From positions 23,399,479-23,463,478 of the forward strand of contig NC_064762.1 of the NCBI RefSeq assembly GCF_011397635.1: a DNA stretch of 64,000 bases. The letters are read 5' to 3'. The translations under genes were made by a program, and so were the position numbers. Shown in pieces: positions 48,001 to 57,015 of the stretch (positions are counted from its first letter, which is position 1; each line of letters begins with the position of its first letter). Origin of the DNA: Epinephelus fuscoguttatus (taxonomy: Eukaryota > Chordata > Actinopteri > Perciformes > Serranidae). The notes under the pieces were generated by a model that was not told where the DNA came from, ran no database searches, and was given only the letters and a program-made list of their open reading frames with translations.

Positions 48001-51000
48001 AGGGCTTTACAGCATACGACATCCCTCTATCCTTGGACCCTCACAGCGGATGAGGAAAAACTCCTCCAAAAAAAGACCTTTAACAGGAAAAAATGGTAGA
48101 AACCTCAGGAGGAGCAACTGAGGAGGGATCCCTCTTCCAGGGTGGACAGATGTACGATCGATGTCATATGAAAGTCCTTGAATCACTGTAACACAGCACA
48201 ATTGGGAACACATTCTTTTCATACATTCATGCCCCTGCAAGCTTCCATAAAGACTACTACTTCTTATTATATAAGTTCTCAGTGTTGAGGACAGTAATTA
48301 ACCTTGATCTGTGTCTCAAACTATGCTGTGTTGGGTCCTTGAATGTGATGGCCTTGAAAGTCATTGAAAGGTCCTTGAATTTGATGTTTAAGAAGGTGGG
48401 ACACCCTGTATACACATAGCTGTTTTAAACCGAGGGAAAAAGACAAAAGAAAAGTTCTCCAGTTGCTGTATATAGGAGCTGGTTAAGTGCTTATTATTAC
48501 ATTGTTTTGGGATGATGTTTATTGTTTGTCTTGATGTCAGCAGGATGAATCTCTTCTGTGTCTTTTATGTGTAGTTCATAAGCTGAGACCAGCAGACATC
48601 AAGGTGGTGGCGGCACTGGGAGACTCCTCAACGGTTAGTGTCATAACACAATGATAACCAGTTTGTAAGTAGAAGGAGGGAGACATAATGTACAAATGTA
48701 ATAGTAAAAGACAAAGAGTACATGACAGGTTATTGGTGTGTACATGATATGATATGTGTATATGTGTGTTGACTGGAAACATTTAACCAACTGTGAACCT
48801 GTTGATATCAGCTATTTAGTGAACTATGAACTCTCTAATCAATTCGTTATCAGCCTTATAGCTCACACCAGTGATGATCATCCCTTTTATGTTGCGGTGT
48901 TATGTCTTTAATGTAAGACTTATCTTTGTCTGTGTCTCATTGTCGTCTTCAGGATGTTATTTTCATTTTCACAGTGTTTTCTGCTGCCTCATATGTGTCC
49001 CTGTGTTCACAGGCAGGCACTGGCGCCAAGGCAAAGAACCTGCTCAGCCTCCAAACAGAGTATAAAGGAGTATCATGGAGGTATGAGATGTTACTGAGGT
49101 TTATAGTATATTACTGTAAGCAGCACATTTAATAAACTGAGCTAATGTTTGTGGGGTTTTTCTTGCAGCATTGGAGGGGATAGCACTCTGGATAAGGTCA
49201 CAACACTACCAAGTGAGTTTATACCACTAGTTTCTGTGAGTCACTGTATCCGGAATAACAATCTCTCAGCTGTGATGCTTCAGTGCATTTTTAACCTTAA
49301 TGTGGGGCAGTTTCAGAATGACGGACTTTATGCATGAACCACTCACACAAACAGATTTGTTCTTAAGTGGTGCACACAAGTGATTTATTCACCAATGTCC
49401 TCATGTATAGAATTTTCTTGTTGTGTTTGGGGTCTTCAGAGGTTCAGTTTGCACCTGGTATTAACATGCATCTTGGATAATTGGATCACAAGTGGACAGC
49501 TTTAATTAAAGGAAATGGCCACTTTAGAATGAAAATACAAATGGTACTTACTGACCCTCATGCCGACAAGAAGTCCAGAAATGATGCTATAAAAGTGGAG
49601 TAAATTACGTCTTTTCAAGTCAATTTTGCATGCTGCGGCTTCAGGGCACTTGGATTATGATGGAAGAGACGCTCTGACGTTTTTCAAATGCATTAGTGGA
49701 GTTTTATTACATTTTTAAAATGTGGGTTCTGTGCATTTCAAGTGTAGCTGTTATCCTGGCTAGCTGTTATCCTCTGATACCCCGAACGAGTTTTGTGGAT
49801 TAAAAAACTACACTGGACTTCTTGTCGGCATGAGGGTCAGTAAGTACTGTCTGCATTTTCATTCTATAGTGGCCATTTCCTTTCAAGGTGTGAATGCACC
49901 GTGTACGTCCTCGATGTGTATTAAGTTCCAATTCCTTGGACTACATTTTAAGGTGGTCTGGGCCACCTGTGGCTACATTCTGTCAGCAGAGAGGCCATAC
50001 TGAAGGACCGTCCACTCAGCTGACATTGCTTATCCAACTCTCCACCAGATAAGCGAAGTCTCTGTTGCTGCCGTTACACAGGTTAGAGGCAACACCTCCA
50101 ACGGTCAGTCCAATCAGTCCAATATCTGCTAACAGCTGTCAAAGTGTCCCAACAAAATCACACCAACAACAGCTTGACTTTGTTGTTAAACCTGTTAATA
50201 ACTGTTAGGTAATGTTAGCGGTGTGATGCTAACAGTTAGGCCTCTTATTGTAGTATGTGTGAGGGGGGACTCTTACCAACTGTCTTCTCACACTTCTACA
50301 GCAGCAGACTCCTAGTGACCGGTGCATAAGTGTGTGTATAGCATGACAAACGGCAAACGGAAATGTTGTATGAGGTTCTTTGCACCTAGAGCAAAGAAAT
50401 CAGATCTGATCAGACGAGATGCACGCAAAGACGCATTCTAATACCAGGTGTAAACAGACAGACCTGAAGCTGTCCACTTGTGATCCACTTTTGACACCAG
50501 GTGGCTCTAATACAAGTTTTTTGGGTTTTTTTTTTAAAGATTTTTGGGGGCTTCTGTCCTTTATTTGATAGGACAGATATAGTGTAAAAGGGGCAGAGAG
50601 AGAGTGGATGACATGCAGCAAAGGGCCATGGGATAGAATCAAACCTACATGGGGCAAGTGGGTTACATGGGGCACCTGCTTTACCACACGAGGTAGTGGG
50701 CGCCCCTCTAATACAACTTCTAACACTTATGAATTTGCTGATTTTGGCTGCCAATTGATGAGTGGAACATGCAGCCTTATGAGGCAATATGGGGGCACTG
50801 ATTTGCCAGGGTTCCACCACACAAATGTGCACCGGCTTATGTTCAGGTAGCAGTCATTAAGTTAAAACAAGCTTGCGCAGTTAAGAAGGTTTGGGGAGTC
50901 CGACTACGAAGAGTCCGATAAGACGAGAATTCAAAACTTTTCTTCAATGAGGCTCAATGTTTGCTGTTTCTTAGTCATGCATACCTTCTTACCCAGCTGC

Positions 51001-54000
51001 TGGAGTGATGGGAACCAGCAGTGCACTAACTCTCAGCTGGTACTCAAACCTTTTTCCTCTTTATCTCCTCAGACATCTTGAAGAGGTTTAACCCCACCTT
51101 AAAGGGCTTCTCCAGGGGCCAGGGCTCCAGACAAAAGGCCTTCAACATGGCTGTACCTGGAGCTAAGACCTCGTATGTGCATATTCTTCTACTTCCTCCA
51201 CGTGGGTAAAACTTTTGAGCATCCCATTGTCATCTCTCTAACGCCTGTTTGCTGTATTTGTTCTGGCACAGCGAGATACCAGCACAGGTCCGAACTCTCA
51301 TCAAGGCCATGAGAGAACACAAGGTAAGACTTCCCCAAAAATAAATAACTTATCAAATGGCTCTGATAGCTTCTGCCTCCTTATGCTCATGTTCTGCATG
51401 TGTTACACAGGAGGTGAATTTTGAAAAGGACTGGAAACTCGTGACAGTATTCGTTGGAGTAAATGATCTGTGCAATTACTGCTTAGACCAAGTAAGTGTT
51501 CCATAAAATTCATGTGTTGTTCTTAACTTACCACACACTTCTGCATGTTGAGAACTAGATTAAAAACCATGTTTTACGTATCTCCGCAGAACAATCTGTC
51601 ACCCAAGAACTACAGTCACAATCTAATGCTCAGTTTGGACATGTTGCACAGAGAGGTGAGATATTAAACATTGTAAGCTATTGTCATCTGTTGTCCTCGT
51701 GAACACAAGTGTGTCATGCTTTCTTCTTCTTCTTCTCTCTGTATCTTTAGGTACCGAGGCTGCTGGTTAACGTTGTGACGATCTTGCAGATAGATCCACT
51801 GAGATCGATTAAGAGGAACACTCTTGGCTGTTCCCTCCTGCAGAGGTTTGTTTTGCCAGTTTTTCTCTTTGTTTCATCATCAAACAGCAGACAGACAGAA
51901 TTAGCAACTAGCAGGTGAACACAGTGGAGCATTTAGCAGCTAAAGAGACAGATATTTATTATATTTATTATTATATTTATTATTTATCAAAAGACTTGGT
52001 GGAGACCAAAACAGAGCTAAAAGGAGAGTGAATATTGGGTTTACATTTGTCAGGTGGACAGAAACATGACGAATGAAGCAATATTACATCAATTGGCAAA
52101 AGGGGGCGCTATAGCAACCGACTGAAATTGCAAACTTTGAATGGGCATATCTCATGCCCCGTATGTCGTAGAGACATGAAACTTTGCACAGAGATGCCTC
52201 TCCTCATGAGGAACAAATGTGCCTCAAGATCTCATAACTTCTGGTTATACAGATTTTCTGCCATTTTGAATTTTTTGAAAAACACTTAAAATCGATCTCT
52301 TCCTAAGAAGTTTGACTGATCTGCATGAAACTCGGTGAACATAATCTAGGGACCAATATCTAAAGTTCCCTCTTGGCAAAAGTTGGAAAACTTACCAAAA
52401 CTGAGCTTCTGTAAGGCAATGAACGGAGGGTGTGGCTCATCACATAAAGGTGTATAACATCTCAAGGGTTTCACCGATCACCACGCAACTTTGTAGGCAT
52501 ATGAATACACATAATCTGAGGGGACCCCTCCATTATTGACCCCATCAAACAAAATGGGGGCACTAGAGAGCTAACTTCTTATCTAGGCCTAACCGCCATA
52601 TCGACTTTTACTAAACTCGGTAGATATGTAGAACAGGATGCCTCAAGGTGACTGGAGACTTTTAACTCTAATTGGCAACTGGGTGGCGCTATAACAACAG
52701 AAAAATGCATAAAAATGGCCAAAATGCATCTGATGACTGTGGCTCCCCCTGTGGCCGAATGTTTGGGGGTTTTTTTCCTAATTTTTGGTATGACTAAGTC
52801 ATGGTATGGTATGCTGTACTCAATGGGTATGGACTAGTATCACTTTAAAAGGTGATATGTCATCGCTGTGTTTAAAGCTTGTCTCTGCTGCCCCCAAGTG
52901 GTAAAAAAATAAATCAGTAGATGCAGGTTGCCTCAAAAAATTAAGATTGGTCCGTCAAGTGGTGCAGTTTTCCCTGAATATTTAACATCTAGTGAAGACA
53001 TAGCTTATTGATTAAAGGGACAGTTCACCCCAAAATCAAAAATACATATTTTCTTTGCACTGATTCTTTGTTTTGGGATTAAGCCCTTCCTCATCTTATC
53101 AAAAGGAGAATAAACAGGAATCTGTTTTTCACAGAACCAACTGTCCCTGTGTTGTCAACCCAGCGGAGAACTCCCCAGAGCTTGAAGAGATAAAACGAAT
53201 CAATCGCGAGTATCAGGTAAAACCAAAGAGCTCTTTTAACAATTTAAATATTGTATAAGTAAATTAGGTTTTCTGTCTCTGTCATTCTTCCAATTTACTT
53301 TTCTTTTTTCATCCCAGGCTGAGATTCAGCATCTTATTTCTGGAAATCGCTATGATGGAAAAGAAGATTTTGCAGTTGTTCTTCAACCCTTTTTACAGAA
53401 CACCTTCATCCCTCATATTGGAGTGAGTTACAGAGACATACAAATGCATCCAAACAAGCATCCACACACAAATAATGAAAGGTACCCATGCTGAAAACCT
53501 AATCTTTCCACCAGACGGGTGAGCCTGACATGAGTTTCTTCTCCGTGGACTGTTTCCACATCAGTGATCGAGCTCATGCTGAGATGGCCATAGCTCTGTG
53601 GAATAACATGGTGAGCATGGAGCAATAATGCACCAACCTGCAGCACACTGACCAGTGTTTCCAAGTTTTCCAATGTTTTTTGGTGGTGTTACAGGATTTC
53701 TCTGTCTGTCTTTACAGTTGGAGCCTGTAGGCAGAAAGCAGACCTACAACAACTTCACGTATGACCGCTCCAAGATCAACTGTCCCTCTGAGGTATGTGT
53801 GCAGGTTTCTGACATCTGGAAATTACACTGTTCACAACTCAAGTTATTATTGAATCACTAAACTAGAGCTATAGACTGAATCCCAATGTTTGTTTACAAT
53901 AACTTCCTGGCGCTGAGCAAATGCTGTCTCAATCTGTTAGTTTTTAGCCACCTAAAAGATCAATATACCATGCTCAGTTGGTGCTAAGGGGCCCAAAGTG

Positions 54001-55568
54001 TGCCCAGAAAATATCCCCCACACCATTACACCACCACCAGCAGCCTGAACCGTTGATACAAGGCAGGATGGATCCATGCTTTCATGTTGTTTACACCAAA
54101 CTCTGACCCTACCATCTGAATGTTGCAGCAGAAATCCAGACTCATCAGACCAGGCAACATTTTTCCAATCTTCTATTGTCCAGTTTTGGTAAGCCTGTGC
54201 CAATTATAGCTGACAGGAGTGGCACCTGGTGTGGTCTTCTGCTGCTGTAGCCCATCTGCTTCAAGATTCAACATGTTGTTGGTTCAGAGATGGTCTTCTG
54301 CATACCTTGGTTGTAACAAGTGGTTATTTGAGTTACTGTTGCCTTTCTGTCATCTTGAACCAGTCTGGCCATTCTCCTCTGACCTCTGGCATCAACGAGG
54401 CAATTTTCGGACCATACTCTTTGTCGGACCATCCTCTGTAAACCCTAGAGATGGTTGTGTGTGAAAATCCCAGTAGATCAGCAGTTTCTGGCACCAACAA
54501 CCATGCCACGTTCAAAGTCACTTAATCACCATCTTCATTCTGATGCTCAATTTGAACTTGAGCAGGTCGTCTTGACCATGTCCACATACCTAAATGCACT
54601 GAGTTGCTGCCACATGATTGGCTGATTAGCTATTTGCATTAATGAGCAGTTGAACAGCTGTACCTAATAAAGTGGCCGTTACTTGTATAACAGTCCTATT
54701 TTTGTGTGTATTTCTGCATCTCCATGTGTTGCATTGGATGGAATCTAACCGCTTTTGTTATTGTTGGTTTAAATTGGTTCTGATTTTGTGAAATATGTAG
54801 AACATCATGTTCTGTGTAGGTGACATATGTCTTTAGAGTTTTAAGAGGGTCTTTTTTAAACTTAATTTAGGAAGTTCTTACAGCTTTGAAAACATAGTCA
54901 TAGTCTTTGCAAAAATGGCCTTTTGAAAAGAATTACTTAGGTGAAATAAAACTGAGTTAATGGAAGGATGAAATGACATTTTTTATAATGAGCCTGATTT
55001 TTCAGATGTATTATATTATTCCAAATGTTACTGTTTTAATTTTTTTTACTTTTTTAGTCATACTGTTATTTATTTTATTTTTTAGTTTTTCAATACTGAA
55101 CACTTTTGGTCTCCATATAACTTGAAATATCAGCCTATAATCCCTGAGTTGAACTGTGGATCTTTGTTGTTGAATCTTCAGTATAGCTGGGCTTAAAAAT
55201 TTTTTTTACATATTTTTTAAAGTTTTTTATTTCTTAAATTACCTATTTTATGTTTTCTATAGGTCAATCCCTTCATCTTCACCAAGATCAACAGCCTACC
55301 AAGTTCACCAGTGATCCCTACCACCACAACCAAAGCTCCTGTCTACACTCCTTCCACACACTCCACACTCACCACTACCACCCACAGCTCCACTCCTGCA
55401 CCAACCATCCTGCCCAAGTGTCCCTCCTCTATGCCGGTGTGGGTGCCAGTGATTGTGGGGATTGTCAGTTTACTTGCTGGTGTTGTTCTTGCCTGGCTAA
55501 TTCTCTCCTGCTGTCAGCGTCAGATGAACAAAGGGGAGAAATTAGAAATGAAAGGAACTGTTTTTTAA
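31813..55568 (+). CDS. plb1: Membrane-anchored phospholipase B1 (complete, 42 coding exons)
   Basis: PLB1 is an intestinal brush-border ectoenzyme with phospholipase A2, lysophospholipase and lipase activity on dietary lipids. Forty-two exons with consistent splice phases sum to 3357 nt, 1118 aa. Order: signal peptide (either ATG 31813, or the in-frame ATG 31843 giving '[14 protein letters not shown]'); repeat 1 (about 47-280); linker; repeat 2 (about 350-690); repeat 3 (about 710-1042); Ser/Thr/Pro stalk (about 1028-1075); transmembrane helix about 1076-1098; short basic tail. Repeat 2 has GDSL at 365-368, GGND at 478-481 and DCFH at 619-622. Human PLB1 (about 1458 aa) has four repeats, so one is absent here. 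The frame is open throughout. Exon coordinates are given in the block entries. Introns are rich in mobile elements. Confidence 0.95.
32680..32879. repeat. Partial copy of the 'cagtgrtggaa' repeat family
   Basis: Ends with 'ctaaagtaaaggatctgaat' and 'cgtcttccaccactg', the end sequence of the outer element at 36921-38579. It lies in PLB1 intron 2. Confidence 0.6.
34218..34486. mobile_element. Small hAT-like MITE
   Basis: Left end 'cagagatactcaa' and right end (reverse complement) 'cagtgatactcaa' match at 12 of 13 positions. Flanking 8-mers 'taataaac' and 'taatagag' agree at six of eight, as expected for an old hAT target-site duplication. The interior 'gggggccact' and 'caggccagatttggcccatg' is common in such teleost elements. 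Located in PLB1 intron 4. Confidence 0.7.
35074..35180. repeat. Fragment of the 37161 fold-back MITE family
   Basis: 'ttggtacttttcaacctggg' and 'acaacaatttttgaatctgg' match the arm of the elements at 5470 and 37161. It lies about 30 bases after PLB1 exon 7. Confidence 0.6.
37161..38169. mobile_element. Complete fold-back MITE, middle of the nest
   Basis: Ends 'aaagggaaacttgagtattt' and 'accaaagtttcccttcaa' are inverted repeats that continue inward for well over 100 bases ('caacctgg' and 'ccaggttg'; 'ctgacaggtcagatt' against 'aatctgagcctgtcag'). The centre folds too: 'aagtcttgctcaagg' at 37466 against 'ttgaacaagactt' at 37610. Same family as 5470-6295. Confidence 0.75.
37645..37881. mobile_element. 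Innermost MITE of the nest
   Basis: Left 'ggggtctcatttataaac' and right 'gttttataaatgagacccc' are near-perfect inverted repeats of 18-19 bases. It has inserted near the centre of the 37161-38169 element, so it is the youngest of the three. Confidence 0.75.
38659..39162 (+). other. plb1: PLB1 exons 13-15: linker between repeats 1 and 2
   Basis: Exons 38659-38730, 38928-39002 and 39102-39162. They encode an acidic, Ser/Pro/Asn-rich stretch ('[20 protein letters not shown]', 'SPSPSTPTS'). In repeats 2 and 3 the same place holds 'LKCPTK' and 'NCPSE' then a Ser/Pro hinge. The pattern of a Cys-Pro pair and a Ser/Thr hinge is kept. Confidence 0.85.
38871..38899. repeat. (TCC)n microsatellite
   Basis: About nine CTC/TCC triplets just upstream of PLB1 exon 14, forming an extended polypyrimidine tract before its acceptor. 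Confidence 0.9.
39255..39760. repeat. Dispersed repeat, copy 2 of the 236-680 family
   Basis: Same order of blocks as at 236-680 ('ggtcatggaaaac', 'aaggcctggaaaag', 'gttacagtaatcgtctgt', 'acagttctgtttgt', 'gtcatggaaacg'). Lies in PLB1 intron 15. Confidence 0.6.
40254..40640. repeat. Interleaved local duplications in PLB1 intron 16
   Basis: A block of about 83 bases starting 'aactatatgttagatataat' occurs at about 40366 and 40502. 'aatatgcagtgtacaatgaa' occurs at 40254 and 40450. 'tagtgttgcaagattacaac' occurs near 40484 and 40615. Copies are nearly identical, so the duplications are recent. Confidence 0.85.
41999..42068. repeat. (TA)n microsatellite
   Basis: About 60 bases of TA dinucleotides in PLB1 intron 19, directly beside the repeat that follows. 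Confidence 0.95.
42069..42500 (+). repeat. Dispersed repeat, inverted relative of 27720-28130
   Basis: Begins 'ttcaccccaaagtcaaatat', the same end as seen at 53014. It includes 'ggagatatcagtcgtagaga', 'ggtgctcaaagcaccaaaaa' (itself a small inverted repeat) and 'gctagctaacattgcagct'. All recur in reverse complement at 27720-28130. Located in PLB1 intron 19. Confidence 0.7.
42931..43274. mobile_element. MITE of 344 bp with about 30-bp inverted termini
   Basis: Left end 'taagggggcgatcacacaga' and right end (reverse complement) 'taaggggggatcacacagaa' continue as 'gatgaaacgct' and 'atgagacgct'. The interior is filled with 'agacg', 'gcgttt' motifs, CpG-rich against its AT-rich surroundings. TA or TTA is the likely target site. 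PLB1 intron 19. Confidence 0.8.
44420..44780. repeat. Dispersed repeat with (CTTAG)n
   Basis: 'gacattttgggaaatacact' followed by six CTTAG pentamers (near 44551-44580) and 'cacaaagactg' is a very common teleost interspersed repeat. Located in PLB1 intron 25. Confidence 0.6.
45674..45970 (+). repeat. tRNA-derived SINE
   Basis: The head has a good A box ('gtggctcagaggtagag') and B box ('ggttcgatccc') 31 or so bases apart, as in a tRNA. The body and tail ('gtgtgaatgggtgaacgtga', 'gaaaggtgctatacaaatgc') are the standard 3' end of teleost tRNA SINEs. It lies in PLB1 intron 26 in the same orientation as the gene. Confidence 0.85.
47940..48240. repeat. Dispersed teleost repeat fragment
   Basis: 'aaagcccaatatcacaaatc', 'gaggaaaaactcctcc' and 'gaaacctcaggaggagcaac' are parts of a frequent repeat in fish genomes. 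Located in PLB1 intron 29. No gene. Confidence 0.55.
49507..49886. mobile_element. MITE with about 70-bp inverted arms
   Basis: Left arm 'aaaggaaatggccactttag' runs to 'ccgacaagaagtccag'. The right arm is 'ctggacttcttgtcggcatg' to 'gtggccatttcctttcaa'. Arms are nearly identical, so it is young. PLB1 intron 32. Confidence 0.85.
50527..50706 (-). repeat. tRNA-related SINE, second family
   Basis: Minus strand begins 'ggggcgcccactacctcgtg' (A-box region) with 'aggtttgattctatccc' as a B-box remnant, then 'gctgcatgtcatcc' and an A-rich tail at 50527. This matches a frequent teleost tRNA-type SINE. It lies in PLB1 intron 32. Confidence 0.7.
52085..52935. repeat. Dispersed repeat ('gggggcgctatagcaac' family)
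   Basis: Two related 'ggcgctata(g/a)caac' blocks (52103 and 52685) bracket text such as 'agacatgaaactttgcacag' and 'tgcatgaaactcggtgaaca' that are seen in many fish genomes. Located in PLB1 intron 37. Class unknown. Confidence 0.5.
53965..54690 (-). pseudogene. Tc1-like transposase relic
   Basis: Minus strand: terminus near 54690 ('acggccactttattagg'), a helix-turn-helix frame ('[20 protein letters not shown]', 54333-54521) and part of the DDE domain ('[20 protein letters not shown]', '[18 protein letters not shown]'). The first catalytic Asp is in 'WSDES'. The rest of the catalytic domain and the other terminus are missing, and parts between are lost. Located in PLB1 intron 41. Confidence 0.88.
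55263..55568 (+). other. plb1: PLB1 exon 42: stalk, transmembrane anchor and tail
   Basis: The exon encodes residues 1018-1118. A Thr/Ser/Pro-rich stalk, likely O-glycosylated ('[15 protein letters not shown]', '[12 protein letters not shown]'), precedes a hydrophobic helix at about 1076-1098 ('[18 protein letters not shown]'), two Cys that may be palmitoylated and a short charged tail ending 'EMKGTVF'. This is a type I membrane anchor, as in mammalian PLB1. The stop is TAA 55566-55568. Confidence 0.92.
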
Positions 55569-56093
55569 TGCAGTCATTCCTATGAAGCTGTTTTTGTCGA
55601 CAGTATATTTAAGCCTTAAAGCTGCATCAAGCAATTTTTGACCACTACAGGGCAGAAAGTAGACTGCAGAAGAAACACCCAGCATATGTGATGTGTGATA
55701 TGTCATTGCAGTCCTCTGAAGTCCAGTATTCAGCTGGTTTGGTCCACCAATTCCTGAAATGAATGCTAGATATTTGTTTCACTGGAGGCAGGTAGTGAAC
55801 AGTCAGCGTGTCTGAAGTTTTGTTGCGGGAGCAGCTGTCCATCGTTCTATTTGAGGGGTGTTAGTGTGAGCTGTTCTTCTACTTCTGACATAATCATCTA
55901 GAAAGCGTTATACACACTGCTGTGATTATGTTGTTTGTATAACAATAATTAACCTAATGGTGCTACAAGTATGTAAAATATTTGTAATTTTTGTACTACA
56001 CAGAAATTGTAAAATATTCCGTAATGTAATGTAATTAACTGACCTTGTTGAATCCAGGAGTTTTGTACATTTCTCATTTTTATTTATTGATAC

Positions 56094-56099
56094 AATAAA
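56094..56099 (+). promoter_or_regulatory. Candidate PLB1 polyadenylation signal
   Basis: AATAAA 526 bases after the stop codon; a second AATAAA is at 56192. The satellite starts within about 130 bases. Confidence 0.5.
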
Positions 56100-56224
56100 A
56101 TTGCTACAATATTTGAGTCATGTTTGGAGAACTTTCTAAACTACATTGTCACACCCAGGAATGTTTTCTGATCTCTGAAGTCTACCATCTGAATAAACTC
56201 TAGTTTGTCGAGGTGATTTTTGCT

Positions 56225-57015
56225 ATTATACTATGACTTTTATGACATACCATACAATAACTTTTTATAACATACTGCACTATGACTTTATAATGACTTT
56301 ATATGACATACTATACTATGACACTTTAATTACTTTTAATGACATACTATACTATGATGATGTACGACATACTATCCTATGACTTTTTAATGACTTTTTA
56401 TGACATACTATTCTTTGACTTTTTTTACATACTATAACATGATATTTTTCCGACATACGACATACTATACTATGACATTTTAATGACTTTTTAGGACATA
56501 CTATACTATGACTTTTTTTGACATACTGTACTATGACATTTTACGACATACTAAATTATGACTTTTTAATTACTTTTAATGACATACTATACTATGACTT
56601 TTTGTGACAAACTATACTATGACTTTTTAATGACTTTTTATGACATACTATACTATGACTTTTTAATTGCTTTTAAAGACATACTATACTATGACATTTT
56701 ACGACATACTATGCTATTACTTTTTTGGACATACCATACTATGACTTTTTAATGACTTTTAATGACATACTATACTATGACCTTTTAATTACTTTTTATG
56801 ACATACTACACTATGACTGTTTTTGACATACAATACTATGACATTTTACGACATACTATAGTATGAGTTTTTAATGACTTTTTATGACATACTATACTAT
56901 ACTATGACTTTTTTTGACATACAATACTATGACAAAAAAAGAAAAAAAGTCATAGTATAGTATAGTATGTCATAAAAAGTCATTAAAAAACCCCTCATAC
57001 ATACAATACTATGAC
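56225..57015 (+). repeat. AT-rich satellite, left part
   Basis: Diverged tandem units contain the core 'gacatactatactatgac' alternating with spacers such as 'tttttaatgactttttat' (36-bp unit) or 'attttac' (25-bp unit). Near 56935-57000 a short piece runs in the opposite sense ('gtcatagtatagtatag'). The LINE at 57016 splits the array. Open frames inside it are by-products. Confidence 0.95.

Larger units (their letters stand above)
47550..53792 (+). other. plb1: PLB1 exons 29-41: repeat 3
   Basis: Exons: 47550-47610, 48575-48633, 49013-49080, 49169-49212, 51073-51172, 51272-51323, 51411-51491, 51590-51655, 51751-51845, 53135-53216, 53318-53422, 53515-53610, 53718-53792. The layout and splice phases copy repeat 2 exon by exon. 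Active-site positions: 'ALGDSSTAGTGA' (Ser727, with Leu of GDSL replaced by Ser), 'VGVNDLC' (Asn835, Asp836) and '[10 protein letters not shown]' (His975). All three triad positions are kept, with spacings 109 and 248. It may be active or weakened. Exon 31 is six bases shorter than its repeat 2 match (exon 17). Confidence 0.93.

Noticed and set aside
53965..54521. A PLB1 exon or functional transposase in intron 41
   Set aside because: The frames are on the opposite strand, broken, and match only parts of Tc1 transposase.
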